From: Aquibacillus saliphilus
GTDB taxonomy: Bacteria; Bacillota; Bacilli; Bacillales; Amphibacillaceae
Assembly: GCF_020404745.1 (NCBI RefSeq)
Contig: NZ_JAIZAP010000019.1
Location: forward strand, 31,018-95,017
Length of the DNA stretch: 64,000 nt
Direction: 5' to 3'
How positions within the stretch are numbered: position 1 is the stretch's first letter; every line of letters begins with the position of its first letter. The position numbers and the translations under genes are program-made. The notes under the pieces are model-generated. The model ran no database searches. It was not told where the DNA came from and saw only the letters and a list, made by a program, of their open reading frames with translations. Positions 17,235 through 25,680 of the stretch are shown here, piece after piece.

Positions 17235-17984
17235 TTAAAGTCCCCATCGTCTTGCAACTGACTTCTCAATTCGTTGGAAAATTAGTTGGTCAACAAAAGC
17301 CCCGATAACGCCTATGATAATCATGACGCCAATCACTAAGCTCATGTTACCGAAATCTGAAGCATAGCTTAATGTGTAACCGAGTCCAGGTCCGGTTGTT
17401 AATAATTCACCGGCGATTAATGCTCTCCATGCGAATGCCCAGGCCAGTCTAGATCCTGTTACTAGGTGTGGAATAGATGCCGGGAAGATAACTCGAATGA
17501 ATAAGTCGATACCACTTGAGCCCATTGTTTGGGCAGCTTTGATATAAAGAGGGGAAACATTCTTTATCCCGGTGCGAACATTTATTGCCATGACAAACGT
17601 TCCACCTAAAATAACTACGAAAATTACAGCCTGTTCATTTAAGCCAAACCACATAATTGCAAGTGGTAACCAAACAATACTTGGCACACTTTGAAAGGCT
17701 AGCAGCATGGAACCAATTGTATCGTCGGCTGTTTTGGATTTTGCTATTAATACACCAATACTGGTACCGATTACTAACGCAATCACTAAGCCGATGATTA
17801 ATCGTCTGAAACTTGCGATTAGGTCATAAACTAATGTCATATCAGTGATACCGACATAAAGAGATGTAAATACTTTGGTAGGTGGAGGAAGAATGATTTC
17901 TGCCCACAGACCTATTTGCCCTCCTAATTCCCATATGCCTAGAAGAATTGCAAAAAAGATTAGGCGTTTATAAATTGGTTTCAT
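17235..17984 (-). CDS. ABC transporter permease (SsuC/TauC type)
   Basis: This 249-residue inner-membrane permease has six predicted helices. The EAA loop that contacts the ATPase reads KAAQTMGSSGIDLFIRVIFPASIPHL at about residues 160-185 (cited in parts). GSRLAWAFAWRALIAGEL follows, the typical signature of the sulfonate/taurine/nitrate branch. Its start overlaps the end of the ATPase gene by 17 bases, so translation is coupled. It forms the channel for the lipoprotein encoded downstream. Confidence 0.9.
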   Translation of the reverse strand: MKPIYKRLIFFAILLGIWELGGQIGLWAEIILPPPTKVFTSLYVGITDMTLVYDLIASFRRLIIGLVIALVIGTSIGVLIAKSKTADDTIGSMLLAFQSVPSIVWLPLAIMWFGLNEQAVIFVVILGGTFVMAINVRTGIKNVSPLYIKAAQTMGSSGIDLFIRVIFPASIPHLVTGSRLAWAFAWRALIAGELLTTGPGLGYTLSYASDFGNMSLVIGVMIIIGVIGAFVDQLIFQRIEKSVARRWGL

Positions 17985-18756
17985 GATTTAATTCCTCACT
18001 AACTACTTTGTCGATTTCTTTCTTGAGATAGCTCATGATATGGTCTTCAATTTTCAGCATTTCTTCCTTATGGTGATCTCTTGGGCGTGGTAGATCGATT
18101 TTAATATCAGTTAATACGGTGCCAGGCTGTGTCCCCATAACGATAATTCGGTCGGATAGTTTAATAGATTCAGAGATGCTGTGGGTGACAAAAAGAACTG
18201 TTTTTTTCGTTTCGATCCAAATGTCCTCTAGTTGACGATGTAATCGAGTTCTCGTTTGTTCATCTAAAGCGCCAAAAGGTTCATCCATTAGTAATATCTC
18301 AGGGTCCATTGCTAGTGCTCTGGCAATCGCAACCCGCTGTTGCATACCGCCGGAAAGTTCATGTGGATAATGGTCCAAATAGTTCGTTAATTGCACCATT
18401 TTTAAATAGGTTTTTGCTTGTTCGTTCGCTTGTTTTTTTGACATTTCCTTTTTCAATGGGAACATGACATTTTCTAAGACATTGATCCAAGGAAATAATG
18501 CTGCTTCTTGAAAGACCATTCCTCGGTCTTTTCCGGGCTTTTTAACCTCTTTCCCGTCAACCAAGATCTCTCCGCCTGTCGCTTCTGTTAATCCTGCTAC
18601 AATCGATAATAAGGTCGATTTTCCGCAGCCTGAAGGGCCTAAAATCGATACGAATTCACCTTTTTCAATCTGTAAATCAATATCTTTTAGTACAATTGAA
18701 GCATGTTGATTTTTATCTAAAAAGTGCTTATTTAATTGATTTATTGAGATAAACAA
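17968..18756 (-). CDS. ABC transporter ATP-binding protein (SsuB/TauB type)
   Basis: This nucleotide-binding subunit has Walker A GPSGCGKST, Q-loop MVFQEAALFPW, signature LSGGMQQRVAIARA, Walker B ILLMDEPFGALD and H-loop VTHS, the standard order over about 262 residues. The longest frame starts with GTG at 18765, but AGGTGTGA overlaps that codon and is well spaced for the TTG at 18756, which gives the usual short N-terminus (MFISINQL). It energises the permease and lipoprotein encoded after it. A 13-bp palindrome, CCGAT-TTA-ATCGG (18786-18798), lies just upstream and may be the operator. Confidence 0.9.
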   Translation of the reverse strand: MFISINQLNKHFLDKNQHASIVLKDIDLQIEKGEFVSILGPSGCGKSTLLSIVAGLTEATGGEILVDGKEVKKPGKDRGMVFQEAALFPWINVLENVMFPLKKEMSKKQANEQAKTYLKMVQLTNYLDHYPHELSGGMQQRVAIARALAMDPEILLMDEPFGALDEQTRTRLHRQLEDIWIETKKTVLFVTHSISESIKLSDRIIVMGTQPGTVLTDIKIDLPRPRDHHKEEMLKIEDHIMSYLKKEIDKVVSEELNHETNL

Positions 18757-18785
18757 CAGTATCACACCTAATCTTATAATTCACA

Positions 18786-18798
18786 CCGATTTAATCGG
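18786..18798. promoter_or_regulatory. Palindrome CCGAT-TTA-ATCGG upstream of the ABC operon
   Basis: This perfect palindrome lies about 30 bp upstream of the ATPase start, in A/T-rich DNA suited to a promoter. It is a candidate repressor site; a sulfur regulator such as CymR is a guess from context. A weaker 8-bp inverted repeat (18885-18892 with 18905-18912) lies nearer trpB. No T-box or leader-peptide features were found in this gap. Confidence 0.35.
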
Positions 18799-19020
18799 AA
18801 TTAAATATAACCTTATAATAAATGGCCAGTAGCTGTCAACAGTATATTCTGAATTTAGGCAGTTTAGAAGGAATGAAGTGATTTAGAACAAGCAGCACGT
18901 TTTACTTGTTCTGAGTAAATATTGTCAGACATTTCAAATAATTATTTCGAAAATCTATCTAGAATGGTAAAATAGTAACTAAACATGATAGAGATGTTAT
19001 AAAAGGAGCTGAGCTTAGGT

Positions 19021-20190
19021 ATGAATAATGAAAATAGTGTAGCAGAGACAGGTATGTTTGGTGAATTTGGTGGAAGTTATCTTCCTGAGGATTTAAAAAA
19101 AGTATTGGCAGTTCTTGCTGAAGAATTTGAAAAGTACCGAGATGATCCGGACTTCAATGAAGAGTTTCGGTATTATTTGAAGGAATATGTCGGACGTGAA
19201 AACCCATTAACTTTTGCGAAAAACCTTACAGACAAAGTAGGTGGCGCAAAAATTTATCTGAAACGTGAAGATTTAAATCATACAGGTGCACATAAGATTA
19301 ATAACGTCATTGGTCAAATTCTGTTAGCGAAACGAATGGGTGTAAAGCGGGTTATCGCTGAGACTGGTGCGGGTCAGCACGGGGTTGCAACAGCAACAGC
19401 ATGTGCGATGTTTGGGATGGAATGCATCATTTATATGGGTAAAGTTGATATCAAAAGACAAGCCTTGAACGTATTTCGAATGGAATTATTAGGCGCAGAG
19501 GTAGTGTCAGTCGACAAGGGTCAGGGACGATTGAAGGATGCTGTAGATGCCGCACTAAATGATTTAGTAGAAAACTTCGAGAATACCTTTTACTTGCTAG
19601 GGTCCGCAGTTGGTCCGCACCCATTTCCAACGATGGTGAAGCATTTCCAATCGGTTATTAGTGAAGAATCAAAGCGTCAAATTATCGACAAAGAAGGAAA
19701 GCTACCGACAGCGGTTGTTGCATGTGTTGGCGGGGGAAGTAATGCAATTGGCGCGTTCGCACATTATATAGAAGAAACAGATGTCCGTTTAATTGGTGTT
19801 GAACCGGCTGAGGCGGCAACTATGTCTGAAGGTGTTCCGGCTGTCATACATGGGTTTAGATGTTTAACATTGCTTGATGAACATGGCGAACCACAACCGA
19901 CTAATTCGATTGCAGCGGGTCTTGATTATCCTGGTGTTGGCCCTGAACATAGTCATTTGAAAACAATTGGTAGAGCTGAGTATGTTGCGGTAACGGGGGA
20001 AGAGTCGCTAGAGGCATTCCAAGAGCTTTCTAGAGTTGAAGGGATTATTCCGGCGCTTGAAAGCTCGCATGCAATTGCACATGCGATTAATCTTGCTAAA
20101 ACTCTAGCTAAGGATGATGTTATTATTGTCAATCTTTCTGGTAGAGGGGATAAAGATGTTGATCAGGTTTTTCAAATGTTAAAAGAATAA
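19021..20190 (+). CDS. trpB: Orphan tryptophan synthase beta-type PLP enzyme
   Basis: This 389-residue TrpB condenses indole with serine in classical tryptophan synthesis. PLP is held by Lys92 in HTGAHKINN. The catalytic Glu region is AETGAGQHG, the phosphate-binding loop is GGGSNAIG, and [14 protein letters not shown] near the C-terminus is canonical for the TrpB1 branch. No trpA, trpC or other trp gene is next to it, and the upstream gap lacks T-box elements. It may be a second TrpB that salvages indole or uses another serine-derived acceptor. AAGGAG is about 12 bases before the ATG, a somewhat long spacing. A terminator follows at once. Confidence 0.9.
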   Translation: MNNENSVAETGMFGEFGGSYLPEDLKKVLAVLAEEFEKYRDDPDFNEEFRYYLKEYVGRENPLTFAKNLTDKVGGAKIYLKREDLNHTGAHKINNVIGQILLAKRMGVKRVIAETGAGQHGVATATACAMFGMECIIYMGKVDIKRQALNVFRMELLGAEVVSVDKGQGRLKDAVDAALNDLVENFENTFYLLGSAVGPHPFPTMVKHFQSVISEESKRQIIDKEGKLPTAVVACVGGGSNAIGAFAHYIEETDVRLIGVEPAEAATMSEGVPAVIHGFRCLTLLDEHGEPQPTNSIAAGLDYPGVGPEHSHLKTIGRAEYVAVTGEESLEAFQELSRVEGIIPALESSHAIAHAINLAKTLAKDDVIIVNLSGRGDKDVDQVFQMLKE

Positions 20191-20195
20191 AGTAA

Positions 20196-20236
20196 AGGGT
20201 AGCGTGTCAGTAGGATGCGCTACCCTAATTATTTTT
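20196..20236 (+). terminator. Terminator after trpB
   Basis: Nine-base arms (20196-20204 with 20218-20226, AGGGTAGCG/CGCTACCCT) are followed by ATTATTTTT, six bases after the trpB stop. The HAD gene on the opposite strand ends in the same place, so it may serve both. Confidence 0.82.
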
Positions 20237-20969
20237 AGCTCTTAACCTTGGGATTACTGGTTGTTAACAATTCGTTTCGAAAAAAATCTAGCAGTTGTTT
20301 CGGATTGGCTACTATTTTGTCGGGCTTGACGGTATTTATCGGCATCTTTCTCTTTCGATGGTTCATCCAGATCGCATGCCATCCGGCTTGTTTTGCGCCG
20401 ACGATATCATTATCAAATGAGTCACCGATATAAACTGTTTTATTCTTGTCTAGCTTTAGTTTTTGTTCGATGATTTGAAATGCTTCTTGTTTTGGTTTTG
20501 CATATCCAATTGCCCCGGAAATAAATAGGTGTTGTTCTGGAACCCATCTTGCTAAATTTAGCTGGTTTATTTTCATCGACTGATGCGGCGTTTCACCATT
20601 TGTTAAGACGGCCAGTTGTTTGTTTTCAAGATAAAGTGCTTCTATTAACTCTTTCATTTCATCGTATAACGTAATTTTTTGCTGCTCTTTTAAATAGGCA
20701 TCCTGGAAGGCAACTGCTTCATTGTAGCTAATGGCAATATCAAATTCATTACAAGCAGCCGTTATCCGGTACGTCTGTAAATCTAGTAATGATATCTCTC
20801 TTCTTTCACTTTTATCAAATAACGCATCGCTATATTTTCGACTTGCTATGTATATTTTTTCTATTTCTTCATCTGAGAATTTGTCAGTAAACATTTTCTT
20901 AAATGCTAGTTTAAAAGGTAAAGTTTGATCATATAAAGTATCATCTACATCAAAAATGATTGTATCCAT
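20235..20969 (-). CDS. HAD-superfamily phosphatase (YjjG/nucleotidase-like)
   Basis: This 244-residue haloacid-dehalogenase fold hydrolase has motif I FDVDDTLYD (nucleophile Asp7, acid Asp9), motif II LTNGE, motif III lysine in YAKPKQEAF, and motif IV YIGDSFDNDIVGAK. The helical cap lies between motifs I and II, as in subclass IA. Related enzymes dephosphorylate nucleotides or sugar phosphates. The substrate is not evident from the neighbours. It is transcribed alone, and its start follows AAGGAGG. Confidence 0.85.
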   Translation of the reverse strand: MDTIIFDVDDTLYDQTLPFKLAFKKMFTDKFSDEEIEKIYIASRKYSDALFDKSERREISLLDLQTYRITAACNEFDIAISYNEAVAFQDAYLKEQQKITLYDEMKELIEALYLENKQLAVLTNGETPHQSMKINQLNLARWVPEQHLFISGAIGYAKPKQEAFQIIEQKLKLDKNKTVYIGDSFDNDIVGAKQAGWHAIWMNHRKRKMPINTVKPDKIVANPKQLLDFFRNELLTTSNPKVKS

Positions 20970-21170
20970 TGTGTATTCCTCCTTAAGGAAATTACCTTCT
21001 ATATCTTAACATTTCATTTTTAGTAAGCCCAGGAGAAAAGTACTATTATAGGTAACATTTAAGTGCGAGTTAAGTACAAGCGGTTGAGAGCTTGTGGAAT
21101 CCTATCTAATGGTCTGTTATTCTATTAATAGATATGTTAAGAATTTTCACTTTATGAGAGAAGGCGAGAT

Positions 21171-22250
21171 ATGGAATTAACTCATACAATGCGGATTGCT
21201 ATTTCATACATAACCGGTTTAATTGGTGGGCTATTATTTACGTTTATTCATTTGCCGATACCTTGGATATTGGGTCCGTTACTCGCAATTCTTCTTTCTA
21301 AAACTTTTTTTAACTTTAAGGGAGAATCTTCATTAAATCTTCGCAACTTTGCCTTTTCAATTACAGGTATTCAAATCGGTGGAACGTTTACTGCGGCAAC
21401 AATTGATCTTGTTTTACCATACCTTTTGCCATATAGTTTACTGACGATAGTTTTGATTGCTATTAGCTTATATAATGGCTATTTACTAACCAAGTGGATC
21501 AAGGTTGATGTCCCGACTAGTATGCTAGGAAGTGTACCGGGTGGTTTGAGTGTGATTATTGCCTTAAGTGGATCTGTAAATGCAAACACAGCACTAGTGA
21601 CAATTTTTCACACCATCCGGTTAATGACGGTATTATTTATCATTCCATTTTTAGCAACTCATTTGTTCACTTCTAGTAATACAGATACAACTATTGGATT
21701 ATTAACTGGAGACAGTGCAACACAGGGGCCTTTATGGACAATCGTTATTTTAGCTTTTGTCTATGGACTTGGATTACTACTTCAAGAAAGAATACCGGCA
21801 GCTTTTGTTATCATTCCAATGCTTATTGTAGCCAGCTTTCAAATAATCGATTATCCGCTCTATCATTTGCCAAATTATTTCTTTATATTTGCACAGCTAT
21901 CGATAGGTATTTATCTAGGATTTTCAGTTTCATTAAAAGATATAGTAAAAGCGGGGAGATACTGTGGCTATTACTTTGCGTTAACGATTATTCTTATCGC
22001 CATATCGTTTGGGTTAGGCTATCTATTTAGCTTGATCACGCCGGTTGACCTTGTAACAGCAATATTAAGTCTTGCGCCAGGTGGATTGATTGAAATGGCA
22101 TTAACTGCAGAAAGTGTCGGTGGTGATCCGTCGATTGTCGGTTCCTTGCAAATGATTCGAATGCTGATGATTGTACTAGTATTACCATTTGGTTTGAAAG
22201 TTTTATTACCAAAGATTGATAAAAGGAAAGATAAGGAAACAGATAACTAA
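21171..22250 (+). CDS. AbrB/AimA-type membrane transporter
   Basis: This 359-residue membrane protein has about 10-11 helices and the duplicated AbrB-family motif: IPWILGPLLAILL near residue 30 and a second half with IGIYLGFSVSLKDI near 245. VPGGLSVIIALSG and LAPGGLIEMALTAES are the paired PGG motifs of the family, formerly mislabelled ammonia monooxygenase. Members are thought to transport or regulate uptake of small organic compounds. It is 38 bases upstream of a second M20 amidase, with which it forms a two-gene operon, so it probably imports the amide or ureide that the amidase cleaves (inference). Confidence 0.83.
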   Translation: MELTHTMRIAISYITGLIGGLLFTFIHLPIPWILGPLLAILLSKTFFNFKGESSLNLRNFAFSITGIQIGGTFTAATIDLVLPYLLPYSLLTIVLIAISLYNGYLLTKWIKVDVPTSMLGSVPGGLSVIIALSGSVNANTALVTIFHTIRLMTVLFIIPFLATHLFTSSNTDTTIGLLTGDSATQGPLWTIVILAFVYGLGLLLQERIPAAFVIIPMLIVASFQIIDYPLYHLPNYFFIFAQLSIGIYLGFSVSLKDIVKAGRYCGYYFALTIILIAISFGLGYLFSLITPVDLVTAILSLAPGGLIEMALTAESVGGDPSIVGSLQMIRMLMIVLVLPFGLKVLLPKIDKRKDKETDN

Positions 22251-22288
22251 CTAATTTTATGCATGCATTTTAAAGGGAGGCAACTATA

Positions 22289-23515
22289 GTGGATATAAAT
22301 GAACAACGATTATGGAATCGAATAAACGAATTAGGTCGAGTAGGTGTCGACGTAAACGGAGGACTAACAAGATTATCGTTCACAGATGAGGAGAGAGCAG
22401 CGAAACAGTTAGTAAGGAAGTATATGATTGATGCGGGCTTGCAGATTCGTGAAGATGAAATTGGCAATTTATTTGGAAAATTGCCAGGTAATAATCCTAA
22501 CGCTAAAACAGTATTAATTGGCTCGCATGTTGATACCGTATTAAACGGAGGAATGTTTGACGGGGCTTTAGGTGTACTAATCGGAATTGAAGTATTGCAA
22601 ACGTTACGGGAAAAGGGTCTAACAACTGAAAACTCGGTTGAGGTTGTTGCCTTTACCGATGAGGAAGGAACGCGCTTTTCGACTGGAATGATTGGCAGTA
22701 AGGCATTTACCGGTCAACTTACTAGTGACGATCTAACGAACAACTTTGATAAACAGGGTATTTCGATTGCAGAAGCGATGACTAGTCAAGGATATAGTCC
22801 GAATAAATTAGAAACTGTAAAGGTAGAGCCTGAATCGATCAAATGTTTCTTAGAAGTCCATATTGAGCAAGGAAAAATACTAGAGTCTAACAGCGTTGCA
22901 GTTGGTTCGGTAACAGGTATTGTTGGTGTTAGATGGTTGAGAGTGAAATTGCAGGGTGAGGCAGGGCATGCAGGTACAACGCCAATGCCACTAAGACGTG
23001 ATCCTCTGGCTGCAGCAGCAGAAATGATAACTGTTGTAGAAAATCTCGCCAAGGTACAAGAAGGAACTGTTGCAACAGTCGGGCAACTATCTGTTAATCC
23101 AGGTGGAGTAAACATCATACCTAGCGATGTTGAGTTCACTATTGATTTGCGTGACCTTTCTGATGAACTACTTGAACAGTTATTAGTTGGTATTAGTAGT
23201 GGTGTAGACAGTATTTGTTCTAAACGGGGAATAACTTATACGATTGAAGAACTGCACAAGTTATCAGGAGTTTCTTGCTCTAATGAAATTAAGGAAGAGA
23301 TAAATACATCGATAGAAAAGCAAGGTTTGGAAGTGATTGAGCTTCCAAGTGGTGCAGGTCATGATGCGATGGTAATGGCTACATTTACTGAAACTGGAAT
23401 GATTTTTTTACGGACCAAGGATGGCATTAGTCATAGACCGGAGGAGTGGGCTGACAAAGAGGATGTTTCGATGGGAGCGCAAGTTCTTTATGATACTGTT
23501 CTAAACTTAGCATAG
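22289..23515 (+). CDS. M20-family allantoate amidohydrolase/L-carbamoylase-type enzyme
   Basis: This 408-residue zinc-dependent amidase is a second paralogue of the hydantoinase/carbamoylase branch. Metal-ligand motifs are canonical: GSHVDTV, FDGALG, TDEEGTRF, EVHIEQG and GAGHDAM. The dimerisation-domain motif HAGTTPMPLRRDP and the carboxylate-binding Arg in IDLRDLS are present. Compared with the paralogue at 6790 it keeps the standard DEEG motif, whereas the other has SEES, so specificities probably differ. The longest frame starts with GTG behind a good GGGAGG site. Likely substrates are allantoate, ureidoglycolate or an N-carbamoyl amino acid imported by the AbrB-type neighbour. Confidence 0.85.
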   Translation: MDINEQRLWNRINELGRVGVDVNGGLTRLSFTDEERAAKQLVRKYMIDAGLQIREDEIGNLFGKLPGNNPNAKTVLIGSHVDTVLNGGMFDGALGVLIGIEVLQTLREKGLTTENSVEVVAFTDEEGTRFSTGMIGSKAFTGQLTSDDLTNNFDKQGISIAEAMTSQGYSPNKLETVKVEPESIKCFLEVHIEQGKILESNSVAVGSVTGIVGVRWLRVKLQGEAGHAGTTPMPLRRDPLAAAAEMITVVENLAKVQEGTVATVGQLSVNPGGVNIIPSDVEFTIDLRDLSDELLEQLLVGISSGVDSICSKRGITYTIEELHKLSGVSCSNEIKEEINTSIEKQGLEVIELPSGAGHDAMVMATFTETGMIFLRTKDGISHRPEEWADKEDVSMGAQVLYDTVLNLA

Positions 23516-23677
23516 CTAGGTAGTTTCCAAAATTATACGTGGTTCCAAGATGAGAGCTAGCTATTTATAAGTCAAAGGAAGTCAGGCAACTGTTAAATAG
23601 CAAAGCTTGTTTCTTTGACCAGTAGACATTTTTGGTGGTACGCTTCTCACCTGAATAGAATGTAAGGAGGAATTTAA

Positions 23678-24706
23678 ATGATAGCTAAAACTCAAAAAGA
23701 AATTCACTTGGTCAATCGGCCAGAAGGCATGCCTTCAAACGACGACTTTAAATTTGTCGAGACAGAGGTTCCTGCACCAAACGAAGATGAAGTTTTACTA
23801 CGAACGCTTTACCTTTCAGTCGATCCTTATATGCGTGGCCGAATGAGAGATGTTAAATCCTATATCGCCCCTTTTGAACTGAATAAAGTAATCACTGGTG
23901 GTGTGCTTGCCGAGGTGGTTGACTCTAATTCCACTTTATTTAAACAAGGGGATATCGTAAATGGAAACCTCAACTGGGCTGAATATAATGTAGCAAACGA
24001 GAAGAAATTGCAGAAGGTCGATCCAACGATTGCACCTATCACCACACGTTTGGGTGTGCTCGGTTTAACTGGCTTGACGGCTTACTTCGGATTGTTAGAT
24101 ATCGGTAAACCGCAAGTTGGTGAAACAGTTGTCGTTTCGGGTGCTGCTGGTGCAGTTGGTTCAATCGTAGGCCAAATTGCAAAAATTAAAGGTGCAAAAG
24201 CTGTTGGCATCGCAGGTTCTGATCAAAAAGTCGACTATCTAATTAAAGAGCTCGGCTTTGACGCGGCAGTCAATTATAAAAAGGAAAGCTTCCAAGAAGA
24301 CTTGAAGAAGGCTTTACCTGATGGCGTCGACGTCTATTTTGATAATGTTGGCGGAGATGTATCGGATGCTGTGATCCAACAGCTGAATAATCAAGCGCGG
24401 ATTTCATTATGCGGAAGCATTTCTTCTTATAATACGGAGGGGGAAGATGTCGGTCCCAGAATGCAATGGAAATTTATCAAGACAAGCTCGATGATGAAAG
24501 GATTTACCCTTGGTGACTACGCTGCAGATTTCCAAACGGGTGCTTTAGAACTTGGAAAATGGTTGCAAGAAGGCAAACTTAAATATCAAGAAACGATTGT
24601 AGAGGGTTTTGAAAATACGCCTGATGCCTTCTTTGGATTATTCAAAGGAACGAACATGGGCAAGCAGTTAGTGAAAGTGGCTGACCCTGAATTCGTGAAG
24701 TTATAA
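23678..24706 (+). CDS. MDR-type NADP-dependent oxidoreductase (YfmJ/CurA-like)
   Basis: This 342-residue medium-chain reductase lacks the zinc ligands of alcohol dehydrogenases and resembles YfmJ and leukotriene-B4 12-hydroxydehydrogenase/prostaglandin reductase. N-terminal VDPYMRGRM is the family signature, and the Rossmann motif VVSGAAGAVGSIVGQIAK lies at about 150-167. YFDNVGG at about 220 and GFTLGDY toward the C-terminus are also typical. It would reduce an activated double bond of an enal or enone with NADPH. It is a single gene with AAGGAGG and its own terminator. Confidence 0.87.
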   Translation: MIAKTQKEIHLVNRPEGMPSNDDFKFVETEVPAPNEDEVLLRTLYLSVDPYMRGRMRDVKSYIAPFELNKVITGGVLAEVVDSNSTLFKQGDIVNGNLNWAEYNVANEKKLQKVDPTIAPITTRLGVLGLTGLTAYFGLLDIGKPQVGETVVVSGAAGAVGSIVGQIAKIKGAKAVGIAGSDQKVDYLIKELGFDAAVNYKKESFQEDLKKALPDGVDVYFDNVGGDVSDAVIQQLNNQARISLCGSISSYNTEGEDVGPRMQWKFIKTSSMMKGFTLGDYAADFQTGALELGKWLQEGKLKYQETIVEGFENTPDAFFGLFKGTNMGKQLVKVADPEFVKL

Positions 24707-24797
24707 GTAATTCAGGCATCGAATTAAGTCTAAAAACTTTAATACTGTAACTAGTAGAAGAAAACGTATAGGTAACCGATTCTGTTACTTAACATTA

Positions 24798-24838
24798 AAA
24801 TGGCTACCAAATTATTTTATAATTTGTAGTCATTTTTT
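24798..24838 (+). terminator. Terminator after the MDR oxidoreductase
   Basis: An imperfect stem (24798-24814 with 24820-24836) ends in seven T residues, about 90 bp after the stop codon. Confidence 0.7.
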
Positions 24839-24989
24839 TATTGATAAAGAGCAATTTTGATTTTAAAATATCTGTTATGACTAGTTACTGAATTTTAAAG
24901 GTGAACAAATCAGCGCAACATTTGTGTAATCAATATTTAATTTGTTTGTAACCAATCCGGGTAATTATATAGTATATAATTAATATATA

Positions 24990-25320
24990 TTAATAGGGGC
25001 ACAAAAGCCGGAATTAGCTAGTTTATTAAGTTAACTCCCCTTTGTTAAATTAAACATCCGAGTGCAGTCAGCATAGTTTGTCAGACAACACGAACTAAAG
25101 GTTATAAAATTCACAAGAAGTGCTGACCCGGTGTTTGATAAAAACTTAGGTGTGCAGTATGTGTAAGTTCATTCCACTTTGCCAGATCGGTAAGGGCCTT
25201 AGTGATACTTATACTGATTCCCTGATTCTTTACTCCAGAGCAAGTACTTACTTCAAATTTGGCATTCCAGCAAGCACACTTATCTTTTAGCTCCTAAAAT
25301 AAATTAACTAGGAGGGCAAT
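24990..25320 (+). other. Structured non-coding leader before the zinc-finger microprotein
   Basis: This stretch has no gene but has several possible pairings: AGGGG near 24994 with CCCCT near 25036, GTCAGCA (25067-25073) with TGCTGAC (25121-25127), the short hairpin TTGT-CAG-ACAA between them, and TAGGTGTGC (about 25148) with GCACACTTA (about 25277) enclosing roughly 120 bases. It looks like a folded transcript leader but fits no riboswitch class that I can recognise. Pairings were found by eye, and some may be chance. Confidence 0.35.
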
Positions 25321-25323
25321 TAA

Positions 25324-25500
25324 ATGAAGTGTAAGGATTGTAATGGTGAAAGCTTAATTAAATGTAAGAACTGCGCAGGGGAAGGGATTGATTATGGGAT
25401 TCATCAGTGTACCAGGTGTGATGGTGAGGGTGAATACGCTTGCCCAACCTGTGGTGGAACGGGGAAAATTAAACTTCTTAACAAGATAAAATCTAGTTAA
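25324..25500 (+). CDS. DnaJ-type zinc-finger microprotein (58 aa)
   Basis: This 58-residue protein is made almost wholly of four CxxCxG-type knuckles: C3-C6, C14-C17, C29-C32 and C40-C43, the last three followed by G-E-G or G-T-G as in the DnaJ cysteine-rich domain. Such a set normally binds two zinc ions and contacts unfolded protein or partner proteins. Here it stands alone, without a J domain. The ATG has an excellent TAGGAGGG site, and a strong terminator lies about 110 bases after the stop. The gene is too short for a 60-residue cutoff and is easily missed. Role unknown; a chaperone cofactor or redox sensor is conceivable. Confidence 0.8.
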   Translation: MKCKDCNGESLIKCKNCAGEGIDYGIHQCTRCDGEGEYACPTCGGTGKIKLLNKIKSS

Positions 25501-25607
25501 ATGTGCGCAGAGTACCTGTTCAATTATTATTTCAATTAGCAAATTGTTCTATGGTGACAAGAATTTTTTTGGAAAAATTAATGAAAACTGTATTTATAAT
25601 AAAGAAA

Positions 25608-25656
25608 GAACAAAGGCGTAGTGTCCAAATTGGCACTACGCCTTTGTTCCTTTTTG
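25608..25656. terminator. Terminator between the zinc-finger gene and the panE-like gene
   Basis: A long stem, GAACAAAGGCGTAGTG with its complement (25608-25624 with about 25635-25650), is followed by CCTTTTT. It lies between convergent genes and can serve both. Confidence 0.85.
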
Positions 25657-25680
25657 AGATTCAAATTTGCTTGGAATCAA

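Noticed and set aside
18766..19020. T-box or leader-peptide attenuator before trpB
   Set aside because: No AGGGTGGNACCGCG-type box, no Trp-rich leader and no terminator with T-run in the gap.
24990..25060. c-di-GMP or other known riboswitch before the zinc-finger gene
   Set aside because: A few matching words (AAAAGCCGG) but none of the conserved cores or tetraloop-receptor parts of known classes.
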